Of a DNA stretch of 64,000 bases, positions 35,206 through 45,864 are shown piece by piece. The stretch covers positions 70,881,895 to 70,945,894 of the forward strand of contig CM057835.1 of the NCBI GenBank assembly GCA_030068075.1, in the 5' to 3' direction. The position numbers were made by a program, and so were the translations under genes. Each line of letters begins with the position of its first letter. Within the stretch, counting starts at the first letter, position 1. This DNA comes from Paguma larvata (lineage: Eukaryota; Chordata; Mammalia; Carnivora; Viverridae). The notes under the pieces were generated by a model. It saw nothing but the letters and a program-made list of their open reading frames with translations. It had not been told where the DNA came from and did not search any database.

Positions 35206-35689
35206 AACCCTGCACTCCCCAGTTGTGTAGTAGAATCCCAGCTCTCCCGCGATAGTCACTGTGAATCACTCCAGCCAGTGCCCCCACTTTGCCTAATTAT
35301 TCACACCCAGAAGTAGGCAAAAGGGATCATGGCCCACTCTCACCCACCAGCCCAGGGAAGCCAACATACCACTTGGAATTCACCCACTACCAACACACTG
35401 GTGAAAAAGTTCAATTTAACCACACCATTATGACACCTATAGTTTGTTCAAGTTCAGTGACCAGGGCAGGACACTTAAGTCCCAAGTCTCAAGTGGCCTA
35501 GTAGGACCTGGTTAGACAAGCAGGAGTAAGATTGTCTATGGTGGCCTAGACCAGAGGATGAAGCTCCATGAGTACACAGTCCCCTGGGTGGGGGGAGGGG
35601 CACAACAGATGCAGATGCAGCAGGTCTGGGTCAGGCCTGGACATCTGCATGTGGAACAGCTCCCAGGTGAGCTAATGGTGCTGGTCCTC
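35206..35689 (+). repeat. IGLV duplicated block A, copy 4
   Basis: Starts with CCCAGTTGTGTAGTAGAATC at 35,218, the A-block signature, and runs to the type-2 leader. No gene. Confidence 0.72.
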
Positions 35690-36226
35690 TGAGGACCACA
35701 GTCTGAGTGGCTTCACTCTTGCTTACCTACTAGTTAGTCCCAGCACAGGTGAGAGGCCCACAGGGAGGCACAGTGTGCAGAATAGGAGTCCTGCTCTCCC
35801 TCCCATCCAGGATCCACATTGCTGTCTCCCCTCAGGCTTGAGCTATCAGTCCTGATTCAGCCTCCCTTTCTTCCTCCAGCCCTCTCCCTGCTCCTCTGCT
35901 ACAGGTTCTGTGTCTCCCCTGACCTGAGACAGATTCCTTCCATGTTTGTGGCCCTGGTCAGAGCAAGGATCCCCTGCTCAGGAGATAAGCTCAGGCGTGA
36001 AAATGCACATAGGAACCAGCAGAAGCCAAACCAGCTGGTTATATATAAAGACAGTGAGGGACTGTCAGGATTCTGAGGATCCTATGCAGGGACATGGTCA
36101 CCCTGAGCATCAGCCAAACCCAGAGCCAGGACGAGGCTGACTAGTGCTGTGCCACCTGCCATGTCGGTGGGAGCAGCTGACAGTGACTTACAGTGACACA
36201 GCAGGATGGGTGATGGGACAGAAATC
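35690..36226 (+). pseudogene. IGLV3: IGLV3-like V pseudogene relic, type 2, copy 4 (best preserved)
   Basis: Leader-like exon ending at 35,748 with GT donor, AG at 35,903-35,904, V exon from 35,905 starting GTTCTGTGTCTCC, as in functional genes. It keeps framework 1, CTGCTCAGGAGATAAGCTC (CDR1), ACCAGCAGAAGCC (framework 2), TGGTTATATATAAAGAC and GAGCCAGGACGAGGCTGAC (framework 3). The Tyr102 codon region reads GACTAGTGCTGTGCC, a stop just before the Cys. RSS: TACAGTG (36,189-36,195), 22-bp spacer, ACAGAAATC (36,218-36,226). An extra ACAGTGACT just upstream looks like a small duplication of the heptamer. Confidence 0.8.
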
Positions 36227-36755
36227 CTCCTGCACTGGCCTGGCACTCACTCTCACCTACCTTTTGAGAAGCTGCAAGGTGAGGGCTCAGGGTCAAGTGT
36301 CCTCCCTGTTCCTGGCCCAGCCCGTGCAGAGTTAGAGGCCCCAGCAAGTTCTATGTCCTGTCAGGGTCTCTGTTTATCATGCTGAACAGTGGCAGAGTTG
36401 GGAGCCTACAACCTCCTGCAGGAGATGACACCCAAGAGCTGACTCTTTCGGCACCATGGTATTGGAAACTCCATATGCTCTTGACAGAGGGTGAATTTTA
36501 TTTGGTCTCTGTGGCCCACGACCTGTGATCTGGGTAGGACCCTGCACCTCTGTGAGCCTTATAGTGTCACTTACAGAATGTTTACAGAAAATAAAGACAC
36601 ACTCCACCTTTGAGGTCTCAGTGGCCAGGCAGCCAAGGAGAGAACCCAAGACATGAACTGGGAGGCAGATACCAACCCCAGACTATGGGACCAGGCTGTC
36701 CCTCTCCTCCCTGTGTCCCTAGGGGCTGAGTCCTTCTCTGAACCCCTGAGGTTCA
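36227..36755 (+). repeat. Type-2 3' flank joined to a shortened block B (copy 5)
   Basis: About 200 bp of type-2 3' flank (to about 36,420) is followed directly by the last ~320 bp of a B block (GAATTTTATTTGGTCTCTG at 36,491 matches 28,947). The rest of block B is missing, which brings the type-2 relic within 650 bp of V pseudogene 5. Confidence 0.65.
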
Positions 36756-36759
36756 GCTG

Positions 36760-36767
36760 ATCTGCAT
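36760..36767 (+). promoter_or_regulatory. Degenerate octamer (ATCTGCAT) of V pseudogene 5
   Basis: One mismatch to ATTTGCAT at the usual place, 95 bp before the ATG at 36,862. The promoter is probably weakened. Confidence 0.75.
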
Positions 36768-36861
36768 AACCAGCAGCTTTCTCAAGAAAGAGGATAAGAG
36801 AGGCCTGGGAGGAACTTTGTCCAGCCTCTGGTCTTGGTAGCAGAATCAGGGCACCTCCACC

Positions 36862-37543
36862 ATGGCCAGGACCTCTCTCCTCCTCAGTGTCCTGGCATAC
36901 CTCACAGATGCTGTGCCCAGGCTCATACCTACCCCAGCCTCAGTGATCTGAGACAAGACTGGGTCTGACTCTGAGCTCAGCAGGAAGCCATCTGTGGAGG
37001 TAAGGATGTTCATTACACTGTATGGGATGAGGCACCAAAGAGGTATAATCCCTCCATCTGTGCTCACTGGCTCTGTGTGAGTCCTGAGGGGATGGTCCTG
37101 ACCAGAGAAAGGGGTGGATGGGTTCCCATTTTCAAGACTCCATCCACTAGCTAGCCCCATAAGCCTCTGGGACTGAGACTTATAAGAAGGGTCACCCCAG
37201 AGGCCAGAGAATCCCTAGAGCTCTATCCAGGCCAGGCAGCTCTTGCAGATTCTGAGGCCTCCTACATGCTGACTCAGCCTCGCTTGGTGTCAGTGGCTCT
37301 GGGACAGACAGCCCACATCGCCTGTGGAGGAAACGACATTGGGGGTAAAATGTTCACTGGTAGCAGCAGAAGCCAGGCCAGGCACACATGTTGGTTATCT
37401 GTCATGATAGTGCTTGGTCCTCAGGAATTCCTGACCAATTCTCTGGCTCCGACTCAGGGAACATGACCACACGGACCATAAGTGGAGCCCAGGCTGAGGA
37501 TGAGGCTGACTATTACTGTCAGGCGTGAGACGGCGGTAATGTT
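36862..37543 (+). pseudogene. IGLV3: IGLV3 V pseudogene 5 (broken donor, frameshift, stops, altered RSS)
   Basis: Leader 36,862-36,907 ([15 protein letters not shown]) ends at a mutated donor: AT at 36,908-36,909 where the other genes have GT. V exon 37,249-37,543 begins [15 protein letters not shown]. One base is missing in CDR1 (GGTAAAATGTTC). In the ancestral frame a TAG follows Trp41 (37,361-37,363) and a TGA replaces the CDR3 Trp (GCGTGA, 37,526-37,528). DEADYYC is intact. Confidence 0.92.
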
Positions 37544-37579
37544 CGCAGTGAGACAGGCAGTCGAAGTGAGACACAAACC
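37544..37579 (+). other. Degenerate V-RSS with 20-bp spacer, V pseudogene 5
   Basis: Heptamer CGCAGTG (37,544-37,550), spacer of only 20 bp, nonamer ACACAAACC (37,571-37,579). Both the heptamer change at position 2 and the short spacer should prevent normal recombination. Confidence 0.85.
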
Positions 37580-37759
37580 CCTTGCCCATCTGTGTCACAC
37601 CCTCCTCCAGCCCCAGGAGGCCTTCAGACAAAGCAATGAGCAGGTCTGACCCAGGCCCCCAGATCTGAGTCCCCAGAATTCCTTCTATCCCAACCCACCA
37701 GGCTTGTTCTGCACAGGGAATCATGGAAGGATATGCACATAGTTACTGTGACTATGTTT

Positions 37760-38620
37760 CACTTGCTACTGTGAGTGGAGAAATGGCTGAACAGGTTCGA
37801 AGACATGGAAGATATTTTCTAAAGACCAAATCTTTTAGGGCTTCCTAAAATGAAAATTACATGATTTGAAACACACGGTGATATTGTCAGCAGATTCGAC
37901 ACCACAGAAGAGATGAGTGAAGTTGCTTTTGTGTTGATAAAAACTATTCAGAGTGAAACACAAAGAGCAAACCTGGAAAAAATGAACAAGGCTTCAGTGT
38001 GGTTAAGACAACTTCATGCGGCCTAAAGTGTGTAACTAGAGTAACTGAGGGAGAGAAGATGGGAAGCAGGTGGTTAATAGGAAAAAAAAAAAAACGTTTA
38101 AGAAAATAGTAGCCAAAAATATTCAAAATTGATAAAACTAATTAAGCCAGGATATGCAAAACTGAACAAACCTCTGACACAGGGAACATGAGAGACAACA
38201 CAACATGCATCATAATGAAATTGCTATAAACCCATGATGCAGACACTCTCACAGCCAGAGAGAAGTGCTATTCTGAACAGAGGAAGCAGCTTCATGCTAA
38301 GAGCACATTTCTCCTTACAGCTGTGTAAGCAAGAAAACAGGGGAGAAATAGCTTCAAACTACTAAAACAAAACACTTATCAACCTTGATCTTCCCCCTCC
38401 CAAATATGTCATTGAGAAGTGAAAACAAAACTTTCACAGATTGCAAACCTCACAGAACCGACCACCCGCAGACCCTTGGCACAGCAACAGTAAAGGACGC
38501 CATTCGACAGATGGAAAGGGTGACAGAGAAGAATGAGAATCTACATAAAGGTTTTAAAAAGCATCAGATATCATAATCACATAAATAAATTTAAAAATCC
38601 TTTTATGGTTAATGCCCATG
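37760..38620 (+). repeat. Old L1M ORF1 fragment, copy 4
   Basis: Sense, degraded (GCAGATTCGACACCACAGAAG, CATCATAATGAAATTGCTAT, CACTCTCACAGCCAGAGAGA). Parallel to the copies at 10,801 and 30,300. Not coding. Confidence 0.65.
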
Positions 38621-38808
38621 ACAGAGATCCAACTGTTTAAAGCAAAGATAGTAATGAAATATTTTGATTTGTGGAATAAAAATAAAAAATATGACAACGA
38701 GGGCAGAAATGATGGGGGAGAGAAGACCATATTATGACATCCTTATTCTACATGTGAATGACTCATATCACTGGGAGGGACTTTGATAAGTTAGACGTGA
38801 GAACTGGA

Positions 38809-39038
38809 GGGATCCTGGGTGGCTCAGTCAGTTAAGCGTCTGACTTTGGCTCAGGTCATGATCTCACAGTTCATGAGTTTGAGCCCCTTGTTGGGCTCTG
38901 TGCTGACAGCTCAGAGCCTGGAGCCTGCTTCAGATTCTGTGTCTCCCTTGCTCTCTTTCCCTCCCTGCTTTTCTCTGTCTCTCTCTCTCTCTCTATCTCA
39001 AAGATATATAAACATTTTTAAAAAGTTTAAAAAAAAAG
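38809..39038 (+). mobile_element. Felid tRNA-Lys-derived SINE
   Basis: Sense copy: GATCCTGGGTGGCTCAGTCA, GTTAAGCGTCTGACT, GCTCAGGTCATGATCTCAC, GGGCTCTGTGCTGACAGCTC, CT tract and A-rich tail. Confidence 0.92.
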
Positions 39039-39039
39039 A

Positions 39040-39325
39040 GAGATGAGGGCCTGAAATCCTACAGAAACAATGATAACAAAACCATTTTAACAACAAAGAG
39101 TAAGAGCTAATGAAGTGCATTACTTTAAATTCTTCTGGGAATACAGATTCCAATGGACATCTATCTCACTTTGTTCAGGGAACAATATATGGATTCCAAC
39201 AGATGTACCATTAGCAGAAAATCAAGAGGAGGATGGTGGATTTACATCTTTAAAATACTGAAAGAAGAAACAAAACTGAGTATTTAATCCAGGGAAAATG
39301 TCCTTGAAAAAATGGAAGCAAAATA
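39040..39325 (+). repeat. Old L1M fragment, copy 5, first part
   Basis: Sense L1M text parallel to 1,560-1,800 (AAATCAAGAGGAGGATGGTGG against AAACAAAGAGGAGGATTCTAG). It continues after two SINEs at about 39,790. Confidence 0.55.
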
Positions 39326-39541
39326 GGTGCACCTGGTGGCCCCGGTGGTTAAGATTCTAACTCTTTATCTAGGCTCAGGTTGTAATCTCTTCATTCGTGA
39401 GATGGAGCAAGGTATCAGATTCTGTGCTGACTACAAGGAGCCTGCTTAGGATTTTCTCTCTCCCCCTCCCCAGCTCGTGCTCACTGTCAAAATAAGTATA
39501 TAAACTTAAAAATCCTTAAAAACTTTTTAAATTAAAAAAAA
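39326..39541 (+). mobile_element. Older carnivore tRNA-derived SINE
   Basis: Diverged sense copy: GGTGCACCTGGTGGCCCCGG, GGTTAAGATTCTAACTC, GCTCAGGTTGTAATCTC, TCAGATTCTGTGCTGAC, CT-rich stretch and AT-rich tail. The higher divergence suggests an older subfamily. Confidence 0.8.
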
Positions 39542-39545
39542 TTAA

Positions 39546-39785
39546 GGGGCCTCTTGGTGACTCAGTCAGTTAAGCGTCCAACTTCAGCTCAGGTCATGAT
39601 TTCGCAGATCTTGAGTTCGAGCCCTTCACTGGGCTTTGTGCTGACAGCTCAGAGCTTCGAGCCTGCTTTGGATTCTGTGTTTTCCTCTCTCTCTGCCCCC
39701 TCCCCCACTCACTCTCCGTCTCTCTCTGTCTCTATAAAAGGAATAAACCTTAAAAAAAAATTTTAAAGAAAAAATTTTAAAAAGA
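39546..39785 (+). mobile_element. Felid tRNA-Lys-derived SINE
   Basis: Sense copy directly behind the previous SINE: GGGGCCTCTTGGTGACTCAG, GTTAAGCGTCCAACTTC, GAGTTCGAGCCC, GTGCTGACAGCTCAGAG, CT tract and A-rich tail. Confidence 0.92.
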
Positions 39786-39789
39786 AGGA

Positions 39790-40206
39790 GGCTAAATAAA
39801 ACATTTATACCAATGCAAAAAAGCTACAGAAGTTTTCTCTAGTGAGACACATATTAAAACCAATAATAATGGACATCCCTCAGGCAGGAGGAAATGATTC
39901 CAGAAAGAATCTAAATCTACAAAACGAATGCAAAAATCAGAAGTGCTAAGTGCAGGGATAAATACTGAGACTGTTTATCATCTAAATCTCATTAAAAGAT
40001 AATTCACGATGTAAAGCAAATATAATAAGTATGTATGTTGGAACTTATAATACAGCTAAAAGTAATGGGTATGACAATGGCAGGGAATATGGTGAGAGGC
40101 AAAGCTAGAACTATGTTCTAAGATTCTATGTCACATGGTGTAACGACATCTAAATGTAGGTTTTGATGAGTTACTGATGATAGAACAGCAAGAACTTGTT
40201 TTGAAG
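39790..40206 (+). repeat. Old L1M fragment, copy 5, second part
   Basis: Parallel to 1,800-2,112 (CCCTCAGGCAGGAGGAAATG, then AAAAGATAATTCAC). Shows that the region right of V pseudogene 5 and the left end of the window descend from the same duplicated unit. Confidence 0.65.
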
Positions 40207-40705
40207 GGGCACATGCACCCCAATGTTTACAGCAGCACTATCAACAATAGCCGAAGTATGGAAAGAACCCAAATGTCCAACGATGAATGAATGGATAAAG
40301 AAGATGTGGTGTATATTTATACAATGGAGTATTACTCAGCAATAAAAAAGAATTAAATCTTACCATTTGCAACTATGTAGATGGAACTAGAGGGTCTCAC
40401 GCAAAGCGAAATTAGTCAGAATAATGACAAATATCATATGGCTTCAATCATATGAGGACTTTAAGATACAAAGCAGATGAACATAAAGGAAGTGAAGCAA
40501 AAATAATATAAAAACAGGGAGGGGGACAAAAACATAGGAGACTCTTAAATACAGAGAATAAACAGGGTTACAGGATGAATTGTGGGGAGGGAGATGAGCT
40601 AAATGGGTAAGGGGCACTAAGGAATCTACTTTTGAAATCATTGTTGCACTGTATGCTAACTAACTTGGATGTAAATTTTATTTTTGTCGTTTTTAAAATT
40701 TTATT
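40207..40705 (+). mobile_element. 5'-truncated older L1, sense 3' end
   Basis: Starts at CACATGCACCCCAATG (ORF2 C-terminus), continues with ATGGATAAAGAAGATGTGG, a 3' UTR with GTATGCTAACTAACTTGGATG, and an A/T-rich end near 40,690. It is a different, older subfamily from the young felid L1s: the 3' UTR lacks their GGGGGAGGGG tract. Confidence 0.8.
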
Positions 40706-41455
40706 TATTTTTTTTAATTTTATAATAGTTTATTTTCAAATTGGTTTACATATAACACCCAGTGTTCATCCCAACATGTGCCCTTTTTAATGCCCATCAC
40801 CCCCTCTCCCCCCTACCTCATCCCCTTTACCCTCAGTTTTTTCTTAGTCTTTAAGAGTCTCTTATGTTTTATCTCCCTCCCTCTCTGTGTCTTTTTTTCC
40901 TTTCCCCTCTTCCCCTCCCCCTGGTTTTTGCTTAGTCTCACAAAGTCCACCTATTCGTGGAAACATATGGTATCTGTCTTTTTCTGACTGACTTATTTCA
41001 CTTAACATAATACCCTCCAGTTCCATCCATCTGGCTACACATGGCCAGATTTCATTTTTTCTCATTGCCACGTAGTAGTCCATTGTATATAAGTACCATA
41101 ACTTCTTTATCCATTCGTCAGTTGATGGGCACTTGGTCTCTCTCCATGATTTGGCTATTGTCGAAAGTGCTGCTATGAACATTGGGGTACACGTGCTCCT
41201 ATGCATCAGCATTCCTGTGTCTCTTGGGTAGATTCCTAGCAGGGCTATTGCTGGATCATAGGGTAGCTCTATTTTCATTTTTTTGAGGAACCTCCACACC
41301 ATTTTCCAGAGTGGCTGCACCAGTTTGCATTCCCACCAACAGTGTAGGAGGGTGCCTACTTCTCCACATCCTCGCCAGCATCTATAGATTCCTGATTTGT
41401 TCATTTTAGCCACTCTGACTGGTGTGAGGTGGTATCTCAGTGTGGTTTTGATTTG
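40706..41455 (-). mobile_element. Young 5'-truncated L1, antisense, at a V-block junction
   Basis: Reverse complement of an L1 3' end: poly-A tail and ATAATAGTTTATTTTC near 40,720, 3' UTR, and ORF2 C-terminus open on the minus strand for about 200 codons. It stops at 41,455, exactly where block C sequence (GATCCTGAGATTGTC) begins. No clear target duplication seen. Confidence 0.85.
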
Positions 41456-43080
41456 ATCCTGAGATTGTCTGGGCCTGGTTGTGTGGAACGAGGGACTGGC
41501 TAGAAGGACAAACAAAACATCCTCATTGCATTATCCCTGCATTTCTATATGGTGGTCATGGGCCACTCCTTCACTTAACAGACAAGTATTAGAGCCCAGA
41601 ATTTCCCAGCTCACTGAGCTCCTAAAGCCCTGCCATGATGACAGCTGGGGTCTCTGAGTGGAGCAGACAAGTGCATTACTCACTGTGGTGTCACCCCTCT
41701 CCTGGGCTCACACATGCACTCACTTCTGTCTGGAGCACCTGACAGCTCACAGGTGTCCTACTCACTGGGAAGTGCTCTTGGTTCAGATAGCTGCCTCCCC
41801 AGTTTCTGCCCCTTCTAGAGAGGTTCAGGTGAATGCTGGCCTGAATCCAAGGTCCCAAGGCCCTGCCTCAGGTTTAGATGTCCTGAAGGTCCCAGCTTTA
41901 GAGCTCCCTGCAGGAATGAGGCATCATCTGATGTCTCATTCTGTGTAGGTCACTTCTCTTTCTGCCCAGTCTGACCCCCTTCCTCCTTCCAGGTTTCCTG
42001 CATATGCACTTCTCCATCTCAGAGTCTGCATCCAGGAAGCCAATCCAGGCTGGTGAGCATCCCTGACAACGTCTTCAGGGCCCTGAGAGGCCACTATATA
42101 TACACACAAAGCTCTGGTTTATCCCCTAAATCTCCAATATATGTGTCAAAATCTCCAATAGATTAGATTATTCCTTGTATTTTTAAACAATGAGAAAAGA
42201 TTCAGATACACTAGGTGCTCTGGGTTCTGACACACAGTCAGAGAGTCAAATCCATCCTGAGGGTGAATGGGGGACACTGGGGCAGTTGCCTCCTCCTACA
42301 AAGTGACCTGAAGAATCACAACCACAGAATGAGACATAAAATGGGTACAGTGTCACTTCTACCCCTCAAATCTTACACAAGGATCTTTCTTTACATCCAC
42401 CCTACCCAGTAATATAGATAGAAAACAATTCTGTGAAATACAGTTCAGTCTGTCAATGTTGACACTTAAGCCACCACAGTCCAATCTTGTCCTTGTGAAA
42501 TCCACCCAATCCAGGCCAACTACCATCTCCAAATAAAGAGAATATTGGCAGCCATGCTTTCACGTAATGTGATAAACTAGCCATGAAAAATTACAAATAT
42601 GCTCATCCTTTCCCTTAAAGAGGATACATAGTATACTATTGTCTGCTAGTGATATTCATTTTTGTCCCAAATGAACTGATATCCTATAGCTTCGTATTGA
42701 GATATAAAGTTAACTATTAACATATCTGATGTTAGATGATAATGGGACGACCCAAGAGAACAAAATAGAAACAAAGGATTAATATGTATCCAAACATATT
42801 CACATCAACATAAGGAAGAAACACTTGTTCCTTCTATTGTCCTCATTTCTACCACTACCTGTGGTCAGAGTGGTGTCTATGCTTACCTTCTTCACCACCT
42901 ACTACATGTTCCCCTTCCCTCAGCAAACATCTGAGCTAGTCAGTTGGGTCCCTGCCAGTTGGGACAACCAAACCTCCATTCTGGAACATTCACCCATTAT
43001 CAGACCTGCTGAATCACATTGTGGTGAATTGATGACTATAGTCACAGACCCAGGGAATATTAGGGGATCTCTTGAATCCC
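41456..43080 (+). repeat. IGLV duplicated block C, copy 3, without a V gene upstream
   Basis: Aligns with 22,782-24,640, for example ATTTCTATATGGTGGTCATG at 41,541 against 22,871. In copy 1 this flank begins about 150 bp past a V gene RSS; here the left neighbour is an L1 and no V exon or RSS is present. Confidence 0.8.
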
Positions 43081-43430
43081 TACGTCCACCTACTTACCCT
43101 CATGGTATAGTAGAAAATCCCTTCCCTCTTGATAGTCACCAGGAACCACCTCAGCTAGTGCCCCCTACTTTTCTTGATGACTTACTGCCAGGCAGAGCCA
43201 AGAGGGGTCATGGCATACACTCAGCCAGTGGGGCAGTGCAGTCAAGCAAAGCACAAAGTCCCAGGGATGAGAAGGGAACATTTTGTTTGTGACTCACTGG
43301 AGATAACAGTGAGTACTGCTACTTGCAGTTCTACCTCAATGCCTAGATCCGTGAATCCCGACTAGGGGAGAAGCAATACCATATATGTCTAATATATGAC
43401 TACTGAAAGCTTATACAGTGTCCCAGAGGA
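43081..43430 (+). repeat. IGLV duplicated block A, copy 5 (truncated)
   Basis: The first ~180 bp match block A (GTATAGTAGAAAATCCC; GATGACTTACTGCCAGGCAGA). It then leaves the alignment and no type-2 leader or V exon follows. Confidence 0.65.
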
Positions 43431-45025
43431 CATGGTGTGAGCCCTATGTGCTACTGCCATCACCCAGGTGGCAGCAGAGATCACCTGCCTAGCCACCTGG
43501 TGATGGAGTGGGCATGGTGTCAGGGCTCCTAACACATAGGCGGTGCTAGTAACCATGACCTAAGATATGAAGGAAAAGGTATCTTCCTTCTTAAGTATCA
43601 TGCTTGACACTGATGTACAATATCTTTTGTATCTCATTTTTTATTCAATGTTTACTTATTTTTTTTTTTAAGAGAGACAGAGTGCAAGTTGGGGAAGAGG
43701 CAGAGACAGAGGAAGACACAGAATCCGGAGCAGGCTCCAGGCTCCGAGCTGCCAGCACAGAGCCCGACATGGGGCTCAAACTCACAGACCGTGAGATCAT
43801 GACCCTAGCCGAAGTCAGACGCCCACCTGACTAAGCCACCGGGACGCCCCCTTCTGGCTCTTTATTACTCTGATCCAGATCTTGCAGTAATTATCTATTT
43901 CTCTTGCACAGATCTGGGACATCAGTCTCCTACACACACCCCAGTGGTGCTAAAGCTCTCTTAAGTCTACAAAGCCCCCTCCCTCTGAGAACACACCCCC
44001 TCCCACTCCTCTTGGCTCTGAGAGCCTCCTGCCCTGTCTGTGAAAAGAAGTTCCTCCTTTCCCTGCCTCTCTCCAGGGGGCTGGTGCCAAATTTTTTTCT
44101 CTTTTTCCACTCCAAGGACACAGCAGTTATTCAATAATCATTACTTAACCTCACACATTATATTAAATATTCTTGTTACTTAATGCATTTTCCCTAGCAA
44201 CTGAAATCAAAATTATAATTTTAATTTCACATGAAGTATTCTTAGAATTCAGCCAATTTCATTCCCTTATACTCAAATCATATCTTTTGAGCACATGATG
44301 TGTCCCTCCCCCAGCCACACATTGGAGATTCTGAGACACAGTACTTACCACCTGTCCAGGAGCTCATGGCCAAGGGTAGACTCTTACAGCACCTCCGTGG
44401 ACCTTTAACAACTGCACGTGCAAGGAGGAAATTTTATTCAGGTTCTGGCGCTCACAGACTGTGATCTGCAGTAGGGCGCTGCTCCTGTCACAGGGTTTCC
44501 CTGGAGTGGGGGTGAGGAGGGTCACTGCACTGGGGCCAGGGAGTGTCAGAGGTGACTCAGTGTGGAAATGTTCTGGAGGCGGAGCTAGGAGCAGACCAGC
44601 ATGAGGCCTCCCCCACAACACAACGATGAATGAGACACTTGGAAGTCCTGGATATTAACCACCTTCCTCCTAAGCCAGAATGGAGCAGAGAAAAGACCTG
44701 GGAGCCCAAGACAATCTCAGTGTCACCACCATGACTCTGGCCACCTTCATGACAGCACCCACAATGATTCAGTGAACATGATTTCGGTTCCCTGGAAAAC
44801 ACAGACAGACTGCTTCTCAGTGGCCAGAACAGCCCGAGAGGTAGGCCAGGGCACAGACTGAACTGGGGCTATGGCCCCAGACGATGTGACCACAGGAGGA
44901 GGATCCCCTGTGCTGAGGGTGGGGACTACAAGGGACACCTGTCCCCCTCTCTGTGCCCCTTGGGGCTGAGCCCTTCCCCCTCTGCAACCACAAAGGCTCC
45001 TCAGCAGCAGCCCTGGAGCCAAGAT
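43431..45025 (+). repeat. IGLV duplicated block B, copy 6
   Basis: Contains GGTGGCAGCAGAGATCACCT at 43,467 and the conserved stretch before the octamer (CTCCTCAGCAGCAGCCC at 44,996). Interrupted by a minus-strand SINE at 43,641-43,850. Upstream flank of the hybrid pseudogene 6. Confidence 0.72.
43641..43850 (-). mobile_element. Felid tRNA-Lys-derived SINE
   Basis: Antisense copy inside block B: T-rich tail at left, CAGGCTCCGAGCTGCCAGCA, GGGGCTCAAACTCACAGACC, GAGATCATGACC, and ends with the head complement CCACCGGGACGCCCC. Confidence 0.92.
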
Positions 45026-45027
45026 TG

Positions 45028-45035
45028 ATTTGCAT
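45028..45035 (+). promoter_or_regulatory. Octamer element of V pseudogene 6
   Basis: Perfect ATTTGCAT, 93 bp before the former start codon. Promoter kept although the gene is dead. Confidence 0.85.
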
Positions 45036-45128
45036 CACCAGCAGGTGTCTCCAGCAAGGGAAAAGAGAGACCTGGGAGGAATTTTGCCCAGCCTTGGGCC
45101 TTTGTAGAAGAATTAGGGTACCTGCATC

Positions 45129-45827
45129 GTGGCCTGGACCCCTCTCATCGTTGCCCCCTTGCTCAGTGAACAGGTGTTGTGCCCAGGCTCACTGGGATCT
45201 GGGACAATCTTGGCCCTGACCCTGAGCTCGTGCCCCAGTGAAGGACAGGATCTCTTCACCTTGCTGCAGGATGAGGAGGTAGAGGGGTCAAACCTCCCAT
45301 TTTGCTCACTGGCCCTGTGTGAGCTCTAAGAGACTGCACTTGCCCAGAGAAAGGGGCTGGAGGTTTCTCATTTATTCAAAGGTTTTATCCACCAGCCAGG
45401 CCCATGAGCCCCTGGGGCTGAGATTGATGGGAGGGGGCAACTCTGGGGGCCAAGAGAACCTCTGGAGCTCAGTCCAGGCCAGGAAGGCAGAGCGCCCTCA
45501 GCTGGAAACCCACCTCTCATATTCTCTCTTGCAGGTTCTGTGGCCTCCAATGAGCTGACTCAGCTCCTGTCAGTGCCAGTGGCCCTGGGACAGACGGCCA
45601 GGATCACCTGTAGAGAAAACAACATTGGAGGGAAATATGTCCAATGGCAGCAGCAGAAGTTAGACCAGTCCCCATGCTGGTCATCTATTATTGCAGCAAC
45701 TAGCCCTCAGGGATCCCCGAGTGATTCTCTGGCTCCAACTCAGGGAATATGGCCACCCTGACCATCAGTGGGGCCCAGGCCAAGGACAAGGCTGACCATT
45801 ATCGTGCCACCTACATGTCATTGGGAG
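45129..45827 (+). pseudogene. IGLV3: IGLV3 V pseudogene 6: hybrid of type-1 5' part and type-2 3' part
   Basis: The start codon is GTG at 45,129 where other copies have ATG. The leader (to 45,173) is changed and one base off the usual 46. V exon 45,535-45,827 begins [12 protein letters not shown] and keeps Cys23 (ARITCRE), NIGGKY and Trp41 (VQWQQQK). One C is missing near 45,671 (CCAGTCCCCATGCTGG), which shifts the frame. The Cys104 codon reads CGT (45,803-45,805). From about 45,805 on, GTGCCACCTACATGTC and the 3' flank align with the type-2 relic at 36,146, not with type-1 genes. No canonical heptamer remains; ACACAAATG at 45,856-45,864 may be the old nonamer. Confidence 0.88.
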
Positions 45828-45864
45828 CACCTGAACAGACAAATAGGGAAGTGAGACACAAATG

